DNA of 64,000 bases, from positions 128,648,375 to 128,712,374 of the forward strand of contig OZ026515.1 of NCBI GenBank assembly GCA_964019695.1. Direction: 5' to 3'. Shown one piece after another: positions 56,270 to 64,000 of this stretch. The notes under the pieces are model-generated. The model searched no databases. It saw nothing but the letters and a program-made list of their open reading frames with translations, and was not told the origin of the DNA. Numbering within the stretch: the first letter of the stretch is position 1; every line of letters starts with the position of its first letter. The DNA is from Loripinus fragilis (Eukaryota > Mollusca > Bivalvia > Lucinida > Lucinidae). The translations under genes and the position numbers were made by a program.

Positions 56270-56410
56270 TCTCACATGGGTAGCGATGTAGGACAGATTT
56301 TTCCGACAGCCAGCTTACATAGGGATCACTCGATCTCGTATGCGTTGGTATGTGAGAAAGAATTATCTCACATCGGTAAAATCAACGGAAATCCTGATCT
56401 GGTATGCAAG
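56270..56410 (+). repeat. H2 tail fragment
   Basis: TATCTCACATGGGTAGCG, TATCTCACATCGGTAAAATC and CGGAAATCCTGATCTGGTAT match the outer tail at 36735-36790 (CGGAAATCCTGATCTAGTGT). Confidence 0.6.
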
Positions 56411-56414
56411 AAAC

Positions 56415-59400
56415 GTACATCTTGTGTTTTCCTTATGGTGCAACGGGTTAGTCTATTATATATGGTTGTGCCATTATCTGGTCATACACTAGTACTTTTT
56501 TGTATGGAAATTTCAGATATGTGGTTTGACTATGTCGCGTTTTGATCTATTTACTTGTTTTGTCACGTCGCATGGAGACTGTGGAAATCTTGAGTTTTTT
56601 GTCGCTTGAACTAGATATTGAAAATTAGAAGCCAAAACAAAAATAGAAGCTGCATCAATATGCAACTGCCATTGGGAGATATATTAAATATTGATGCAGT
56701 TTCTGAAATAATGGATTCTGACTGACAGTGTAAATTCTATTTTAGAATATATCTGACGACTGGAATGTGGATTATAACATCTCTTTTTTGGAAACATGCC
56801 TTTTTGTGTGTTTTAGTCATACCCAGCCTTAACCTATATAGGCCTTTTTGAGACATTAAAAAACAGTGTATGTGAAATACTTTTCAGGAGAAGGTGACAT
56901 TATATGTGTCTTCTATTGCCGGGCAACCACCAATTTAGGGTTTCGTTCCAATGAAACATCTCAAAAATATATAAAAGGCTGTCTGTCTTTTACTGTCATC
57001 CAGGTGCACGCCAAACTACACAAAAGTGTATTCATTTCTACATGCTCATTACACTGAGACGTAAAACAAGTAGTTGAGGAGTTTGTGGGGAAAATCGTTT
57101 ATGGTGAAAAACACTCATTCATTGAATGGACAGATATTGTAAGTGTAATTCCAATGTGTACCAACAACATATGTTACTGTAAAGGAGTAAATATATTTTA
57201 AAATATACATGTATCAAGAATCATGTCCCTCAGCTTTGCCTCTTGAAACGCCCCAATCTGCCTATCAGTATTAAAATACATGTCACTATAAAATTGTTTC
57301 TATTTAAATGATAGCTATACCACCAATTCGATTTCACGAATTTTGCTTAGCTCGTAGTTGCATGGCTGGATGTCTATTGGCCATTTAGTTCATCGAAGCA
57401 AACCCTCTGAGCAAGTAGGGGCGTTATGAAGAACATAAGGTATGTTGAAACCTCGTTTTAGGATTTTCCTTTTTTGTTCACAAAGCCAAAACTTTTGAAC
57501 ACGTTTTATAGTTGACTGAATATTTGTGTAGTATTTTCTATTTTGGGTAAAAGTACACGAGGAGATTTCATCTACTTATATTAATTCTGGTGTTTATTTT
57601 TTTCAGCGAAAGGAAACCGTTTGGGCGATTTTTGTAGAGGGTATTATAGGGATGTTTGTTTAAATCATTTTGAATTTTGACAAGTGGTTCAGTAGGAGGA
57701 GAGGTTTAGCTCTGGTGATGACTTTGTTCAGTAGAGCAGATTTATTCCTGGCATGTTGAAAAGGGACATTATACATGAAAGGATCGTAGATGTGATATTA
57801 TTTTAAATATGGACCAGTTGTTTAAAATGAGGCAATGTGGTTTCTAGAAAAAGTCTATGCACATCGCACGACACATTTCGGACTAAACACGATCAATTCC
57901 TATCCCTCGATCAGTTCGTAGTCAGAAGAACTTAAATTATAACATATACAACAACCTAAGAACTTATCCTACAAATGCCACCAAGAAATAAACACATACA
58001 CACACATACGCACACGCACGTACATGTTTGCAGGTAGATACGGCCGCGCTAAATGAAGCAATGCAAAAAACAACGTGGTTATTGTAGCAACATGTGGAGA
58101 TCCAGAACACTACGTCTGAGATGTTAGGGGGCGAAATGGGGTCTAGACAAGGTTGGAGTTTTTAAGTCATCGACGGATTTCACAGAGGGGGTCGAGAAGC
58201 AATGGAATCAAATTTGTTTCTCAAGGGGGATCCATACCAGAATATCTAAAGAAAGCTATAACTAAGTAAGTAAGTAAGTAATCTTTTATTATAGTGACTT
58301 GTGTAACATCGTAATACAAATAGGAATAAATATACATAATTAATACACCCGGCCGCATGGGCCTATAAGTCACTTCAAACTTTGTAATTTTTCTGTACAA
58401 AATGAGCGTTTTTAAAACGTATATCGAGCTTTAGTTGTGTCAAAAGTAGATCCATCACTGCCTTGTCCGTTATAGGACTAGTTTGACTCAACACCGCAGA
58501 GCCAGATCAGATCCACAGCGTGGTTTCTCGATCTGAGTCTACTGTGCTGGTCTCATAGACTTCACAACAAATCTTTGAGCAACAAACAGCATAGGTTCAT
58601 GCGCGACACTTAAATTGAAGCCCCGCGCATGGGCCTAGGCTGTTTCCGTGCTCTAGCCCATAGTAATGGCATTAATAAAGAAGCATAATGGAAATTAACC
58701 CCTACCATGCTGATCGCGGACATATCTCGCTTTGAAAACTGTGTAGATCCAGATCAGCTGGCTTCTGAGAGGTCAGCTGATCGGCATCTATACTGTCTTC
58801 AATTTGGCCTCCGCATCCACGGCAAAAGCCGGTTATGACATGATTGGTTCAAACAGTGACCTATATAAGATATATAGGTCACTGGTTCAAATTCGGGGAA
58901 TACGGCATACAGACTCAGCACGTCAATGGCTAAGAATGCAGTTCAAGCTTATATATTAAAGTAAGTTTGTATTAAGATTGATGTGGAGAGGGGAAAAAAC
59001 TTAAGGAACAAAGCTGTCTTTTGTGAAAGTGGGTCCAGTCTTATGAAACGCACAAATCCATCATGCACACAACGCTGATCAGCGTCGACGCAACGTCATG
59101 ACGCTGTGTTTACGCTGAACCAGCGCCGTGTGCCTGCTAGAGTTCATACGGTAAGGAAACTTAGAATCTGGTCCACTTTCGCCAGGCACATCTTAGTTAT
59201 ATAAAATAGTTTTTCTTTGCCTAAAGGACTGTGAAATGAATTTAGCTGTCTTTCTATACTCCTGAGTGACCAAGTATTTGAGTTGATCGTTTGGCGGTAA
59301 CGCATAGAAGTATTGGGTATTAACTAATGGTGATTTCCAGTGGGTCCGGACCACCTGCCTGGCTCTGGATCAGCTCAGGAGCAATACAACAGACCAATCA

Positions 59401-59650
59401 GCTTGATAACTGACTGTTGCTAAAGCTTTCAGATGGAGTGTTGACTAAGTACAGAATATTTGCATGGTTGTACATGTATGCAATAAGATAATAGCAAACG
59501 GTTACCCCTTCCTTGGTAAGTCCATAGAAACATGCTCGAAATTTTGGGCAGAATATAACTAGTTACCTTATGCGTTTATTTAAACTACTTTGTACACATT
59601 ATTGTATTCCTAACATACAATAGACGTGTCCGAGCAACGACCAGAATATC
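56415..59650. other. Long non-coding stretch, few features
   Basis: No gene supported; frames at 56276-56545 and 56866-57057 have no known domain. Small items: a CACACACATACGCACACGCAC tract near 58000, AAGTAAGTAAGTAAGTAA at 58264, a perfect hairpin CAGTGACCTATAT/ATATAGGTCACTG at 58854-58884 next to a B-box-like GGTTCAAATTCGGGG, and an M1-end trace (CCTGGCTCTGGATCAGC, about 59358). Confidence 0.45.
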
Positions 59651-59657
59651 ACTCAAA

Positions 59658-59716
59658 TATGGTGAACCAGAAAGGTCAAAAAGCACCGAAGTGCTTTTTG
59701 ACCGTTCTGGTACACA
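59658..59716. repeat. Hairpin with GGTCAAAAAGCAC arms
   Basis: GAACCAGAAAGGTCAAAAAG and CTTTTTGACCGTTCTGGT pair almost perfectly around CACCGAAGTG. Confidence 0.75.
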
Positions 59717-59986
59717 ATACTCAAAAGTAACCTGATGGTGTATAATTGACCGATGCAACAACGACTTAGCACGTGACATAGTCACTATGGCTGTTGATAC
59801 ACTGCGATAAGTGATATGGTCCTACGCAATCGAGTTTGATACTTATTGCATCGGCCTGCAGAACCTACGCATATGCACAGTCTTACCAGAACCTTCTCTG
59901 ATTACATACACAAATCATGAAAGTAGGTGTCTCAGACAAATTGTGTCTCTAGTCCCAATCAATAGCTATTGATGCAAGGTTACATA

Positions 59987-60201
59987 CTGTAAATTCGGAA
60001 ATTTTCGCGAGAATTTTATTTTCGCGAATAGCGTTCAAAGACACATTTGCGACCAAAACAATCGTAAACAGGGCATGATTTACCAATATCAGTAAACGAC
60101 AGAGTGATATCGCCACTTCGAGAGAGTTTGATTTTCACGAAACTTCGCATATGCGAAGTTTCGCGAAAATTAAACTCTCGCGAAAGTTTCTGAATTTACA
60201 G
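59987..60201. mobile_element. CTGTAAATTC MITE, complete, TA duplication
   Basis: Ends CTGTAAATTCGGAAATTTTC and GAAAGTTTCTGAATTTACAG are inverted repeats. TA lies on each side (59985-59986, 60202-60203), as in Tc1/mariner-type insertion. The right part has a nested hairpin (TTTCGCG, CATATG). 215 bp and non-coding. Second copy at 54080-54252. Confidence 0.85.
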
Positions 60202-60256
60202 TAGTGACTTTACGCATTAGTGACAAGTACAAACGCTGAAGTTCTTCTTTTTTTAA

Positions 60257-60623
60257 AGCTGCATAGTCTGTAACTTTTGATATTCTAATTTTAAAAAAAT
60301 GTTTTTATTTTTCAAGAACACAGTAAAAATACTCAAATTCAGGTAAACATTTTACCATTTTCGTTAATCTTAACAAGTTATCACTATTAAAACAACTGCA
60401 TTTATGTTAAAATTCAACGGTCTAGAATTATTGGAGGGACGCAAATAATTACCAACAAGAAAAAAAATACACCTATTCGATAAGATAATTCCTTTTTCCA
60501 TGCAGTTTTTAGCTGTACTGAACATTTTTATTGTGAAAACATAGCTGAATTCTACTTTTACAAATAATTTAAAAAGAAAATAAAATTTTTCGAAAAATGT
60601 TCATAGTTACAGAGTATACAGCT
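60257..60623. mobile_element. TTAA-flanked MITE (AGCTGCATAG type), complete copy
   Basis: TTAA at 60253-60256 and 60624-60627 flank inverted ends AGCTGCATAGTCTGTAAC and GTTACAGAGTATACAGCT. 367 bp, no coding region. The TTAA target suits piggyBac, although the ends lack the usual CCC. Copy 1 is at 30142-30507. Confidence 0.85.
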
Positions 60624-60629
60624 TTAAAG

Positions 60630-61426
60630 AATCAAAAGCAGTTTGCTAATCTTAATGCACGAAAATAAGACGTATTCTGTAATCCATAAATGTGCAATTG
60701 TCAATTTTTGCGCCGGGAATGCTAATTTCATCTGTTCTGATACAATTTAAAAATATTTGCACAGAAAATCAATTTCCTTTTCTGCAATCTAACATGTCTA
60801 AATGTCATGTTATGTAGAATTTATGTTCAGGGACAGGCAGCAGCAAAATGGCTTCAATGAACTACACATCAATACCTACGATATGTTCATGTACCTGTCG
60901 AGTGTATAGATTAATAATAACTTCGAAGCGGGCGTTTTGAAGATGCGGATGCGGGTAAACGTTCTAAAATTTCACTTTCCATTTTTTGTTCTCTAATTAA
61001 AAGCTGGTTACTAGGGCCCATAATTACAGTTAAGGAAGACTTAAGTTAAGTGTTGATTATTAGGATGCGAAAAATAACGTTTCGAACTTATTAAAATCAA
61101 AATAGTTTCACCTTTTCTGTAGATCACAATGCTAATTTGACCATAAGTACTGCATCGATCTTGGCAATTTATTAAAGGTTTTCTAGCATCTCATGTGTCA
61201 TATGATTTCTTTACTCTCTGTAATATATTGCCTCATCATCAAATCCTAGAAAAAAATCTAAATTAATTGATCGCAAGTTTATTAGAGAAAGATCCCTTTT
61301 TTGGTTTGTAATAAGGAGCACGCTTTTTCACTTCTGAACAACCAAAAGGATATTCCTTATAGTCATGTCAGAAAGTGTGTGACGCATTCCATTATTGTTT
61401 GGACAATATATTTATACAATGTAATA
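60630..61426. other. Non-coding stretch, nothing recognised
   Basis: No gene or repeat recognised. Confidence 0.35.
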
Positions 61427-62634
61427 TACGAGGGATGATCAAAACGTTCTCGGCCCCTTGTACTTCGGGATACCAGGGAATGAAAATTTGACGATTACTT
61501 TTCAATATAATCTCCATTCAAGGCAATACTTAGCCCATCTCTGTCCGAGCTTTCTTATCCCTTCAAAATAGAAGGCCTTTCCTGGTCCCCCAAATACTCG
61601 TTTACTGCCACTTTTACGCCTCCATTGCTTCCATAATGTGTACCACGAAGATGGATTTCAGTTTTGGGAACAGATAGAAGTCAGAAGGAGCCATATCAGG
61701 AGAATATTGGGGTGAAGAAGGATTTCAAATCCACATACAGTCACAGCAGTCATGGCAACTTGTGGCGTGTGGGCAGGGGCGTTGTCCTGCAAGATCAGAA
61801 CACCCTGAGTCAGTTTTCCATGCCTCTTTTTTGCGTAGCGCGTCAATTCGCCTGCATAATATGCACCATTTATCGTGCGACCTTACTCAAGATAATCATG
61901 ATCATCCCTAGACTATCCCAAAAGATTGAGGCCATCACCTTCCCTGCTGAATGAACCCTCGTACATTTATTAGGAGGGGTGTGCCAGGGTGCTTCCATTG
62001 TTTGCTCTGCATTTGTGACTCTGGGTCAAAGTAGTGAACCCATAAATCTCATCTTGGGTTACAACTCGCTTGATACAATCGACGGGATCATCTTCATAGC
62101 GAGACAGGACATACCTAGAAATATCGAGCCGAGTCCTTTTCTGATCATCGGTCAATATTCGTGGCACCCATTTTGCTGAAACCTTTGACATACCAAAGAT
62201 GTCGATAAGGGTTGACTGTACTGCCCCCAAAACGTATGCCCACTTCACTAGCTATGGTTCGCATCACACATGACCAGGGTGTACACGACATTTTCATCAG
62301 CGGTGGCATTTTGGGGCAGCCAGACCGTCCATCATCCTCAACGCTCTCTCTTTCCATCTTAAACTCTGCTGCCTATTTTTTCACTGTGCTATAAGGAGAC
62401 GCCTTCCCAATGGTTTCCATGAAGGTTTCATGAATTTCCTTGGGAGGCATTGCTGTCTTACAGAAGCATTTGATAACCGCTCTGATTTCAAGCTTCTCCA
62501 TTTTGCAAAAATGACCCCATGCTGTTCACACTCCCAATGTTCTTCAATTAGATCAAATGACCAACTTTCAAAGATTTAATTCAAAGATCGCACCGAAGCA
62601 TATCGGGCCGATAACTTTTTTATCACACCTGGTA
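61427..62634 (-). mobile_element. mariner transposon, nearly full length
   Basis: The terminal inverted repeats are TACGAGGGATGATCAAAACG (plus-strand left end) and, read inward from the right end, TACCAGGTGTGATAAAAAAG; both continue into TCGGCCC. Total length is about 1.2 kb, normal for mariner. TA occurs at the left edge. The two ends differ at about a quarter of sites, in keeping with an old copy. It contains one transposase pseudogene on the minus strand. Confidence 0.85.
61510..62501 (-). pseudogene. mariner transposase pseudogene (D,D34D)
   Basis: Would have cut and pasted the element between TA sites. It starts MEKLEIRAVIKCF (ATG at 62501) with the N-terminal helix-turn-helix region MPPKEIHETFM. 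KK-stop-AAEFK shows a Trp codon turned into TAG. SVEDDGRSG and WVPRILTDDQKRTRLDIS follow in another frame. The catalytic blocks remain visible: VTQDE (first Asp), LQDNAPAHT (second Asp) and YSPDMAPSD (third Asp), with 34 residues between the last two. This is the D,D34D signature of mariner. A frameshift falls between HPN and YSPD, and more occur near the C terminus (FYFEGIRKLGQRW). The length equals a normal transposase of about 345 residues, but with one stop and several frameshifts it cannot be active. Confidence 0.9.
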
Positions 62635-62689
62635 TTGCTCTAAATTGTATAAACAAATTGTGGGAATTGCAAATGGGTACTAGTTCAAT

Positions 62690-63060
62690 CGAAACTGCGT
62701 CGGCCAATTCCGTGGAATCAGACCTCGGATGTACATTGCAGGTCTACCTTTGATTACCTGACGCTGACGTTACATAACGTGATGCTGGCGTCACACAAAC
62801 CATGCCAATACAATACAAGTTCGATTGCAGCGAACCAAAAGGTAAAAACATTCCACAGGGTGCTATAAATGAAAATTAGGTTGTTGTTGTTTTTAATAAA
62901 ATATCGCTACAGCGATACTTTATTGAACAAAAACATAAACTCCATATATTCTGTTGACATAATAATGGATTTTAATATGCTACAGAACTAATTTTCTTTA
63001 CGCCAGATGCAGCCTTACATACAATCGAGGCTTGATTCCCGAATTGGGCCGAGATTTTCC
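62690..63060 (-). repeat. Dispersed repeat family F, compact copy
   Basis: Complement of the flanks of 51130-51900: GGAATCAGACCTCGGATGTA, GACGCTGACGTTACATAACG, AAGTTCGATTGCAGCGAA, AATAAAATATCGCTACAGCG and ATGCTACAGAACTAATTTTC. A segment of about 55 bp here (CAACAACAACCTAATTTTCA region) is missing from the other copy, which has the family B insertion instead. Confidence 0.75.
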
Positions 63061-63130
63061 GATTTGATACCGGTTATGCTCTTTTTGATGTAGATATTGT
63101 GAAAGAGACTTCATGTATTAAGCCAACAGT

Positions 63131-63190
63131 TTTTCAGTCATATGGGGATGGGTCTTCCTGGGTTGAACCAGTACTAAGCAAGTATTAATG
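63131..63190 (-). repeat. SINE-1 3' fragment
   Basis: GGGTCTTCCTGGGTTGAACC and AGTACTAAGCAAG are the complement of the SINE-1 body at about 4650-4670. The tRNA head is absent. Confidence 0.6.
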
Positions 63191-63304
63191 CTAATGCTAA
63201 TATGGCGTTTGACTCTATTTCAATCTATCCAGATGATATACTGAAATTGATAACCCTTAATTTGAAACTGAACATCAGTGATTTTATATATACATATTGA
63301 AGCG

Positions 63305-63324
63305 CCCCCCCCCCCCCCCCCCCC
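63305..63324. repeat. C20 homopolymer
   Basis: Twenty consecutive C residues; the length may be unreliable in sequencing. Confidence 0.9.
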
Positions 63325-63603
63325 ATTATTGGACTTGGCTTTGTCTACAATTAATGGCATATTGTCATCTTAAATTAACGATAGGCAAGATGATTTTAAT
63401 TTTAAAATATTTAATTTCCCATAATGGATGGAGATGTGCCTTGCTTTCCTTCTTGCGATACGTATACAATTAAATATGTATACAATTCGCAGCTTATCGT
63501 TTTGCAAGAGTATATTAAAATCTTAAATGACTTCAACAATACAAACCAATTTACTAATTATAAAATACCATAAACTTTATAAACGAAAAAAAGTATGTCC
63601 AAA

Positions 63604-63890
63604 TAAATTTTATCAAGTTTACCAGGCAAGGCTTTGAGAACGCTTGTTGACATTGCGAGGCTTGCCGAGCGATTCAACACGCGTTCTCAAAGCCGAGCCT
63701 GGTAAATTTGATATCAAAAGACGCGAACCTGGTATTCTATTTATCAGGTTACCCATTGTTGAACACTCTTCAAACTAGCGATTATGACGTATTTTTTTTA
63801 TTTTTGTGTTGATTCAGCGTCATTAGCGACGTCATTCAAAAAATGCAACGTCATCATGACCTGATAAAGGTAACATGCCGTGAGATAGGA
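63604..63890 (+). mobile_element. Fold-back element H4, best copy
   Basis: Left arm TTTACCAGGCAAGGCTTTGA and GAACGCTTGTTGA, tip CGAGGCTTGCCGAG (63656-63669), right arm TTCAACACGCGTTCTCAAAG and GCCTGGTAAA. The tail TTTGATATCAAAAGACGCGA, GCGTCATTAGCGACGTCATT and ATGCCGTGAGATAGG matches 33360-33660 and 41365-41545. No coding region. Confidence 0.75.
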
Positions 63891-64000
63891 ACGTTTATTA
63901 GGTTATGTTGAAACAATTCAGTTAATATTACGGGTGACTGATAAAATTAAATAAAGCCCCAGTGGCTTCGGTTGCTGTTCTAAGGCAATGGGTCTGTTGT

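Overview
The window looks like gene-poor, intron- or intergenic-type DNA from a metazoan, most likely a bivalve mollusc. The grounds are a metazoan rhodopsin-class receptor gene, tRNA-derived SINEs, a decayed mariner and a decayed LINE, long microsatellites, and a 190-bp satellite followed by an (ACGG)-like tract and a G/C-rich hairpin, an arrangement known from bivalve pearl/Helentron-type elements. Species assignment is inference; nothing was searched.

Only one gene looks intact: a single-exon class A G-protein-coupled receptor on the minus strand (20506-21840). A degenerate second copy of its 3' end lies 1.5 kb further downstream (about 18915-19082). The other coding-like stretches are dead transposable elements: a CR1/Jockey-type LINE (about 24780-29010) with two later insertions, a fragment of an IS630/Tc1-like transposase (about 42127-42713), and a nearly full-length mariner (61427-62634) with a stop and frameshifts.

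Layout: 0-5 kb holds SINEs, a GGATCC-ended MITE and a perfect 197-bp tandem duplication. 5-11 kb holds several TIR elements, one of them (9699-10258) with a 5-bp target duplication and CACAGTA ends. 11-20 kb holds fold-backs, family B repeats, a 1.4-kb satellite array with a pearl-like tail, family A repeats and a long imperfect TIR element. 20-24 kb is the receptor locus. 24-29 kb is the LINE. 29-45 kb is a mosaic of MITEs, fold-backs and dispersed repeats. 45-49 kb has a TIR element with a duplicated end, a (TA)51 tract and a nested inverted/direct repeat complex. 50-56 kb has nested repeats and fold-backs. 56-60 kb is nearly featureless. 60-64 kb has two clean MITEs, the mariner and further repeats.

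The most striking pattern is a group of fold-back elements with unrelated stems that share the same hairpin tip, CGAGGCTTGCCGAG. It can fold as stem, GA/GA mismatches, GGC/GCC and a TT loop. The repeat families named A to E, H1 to H4 and M1 here are working labels made from sequence comparison within this window only. Identities and boundaries were judged by eye, not by alignment software.
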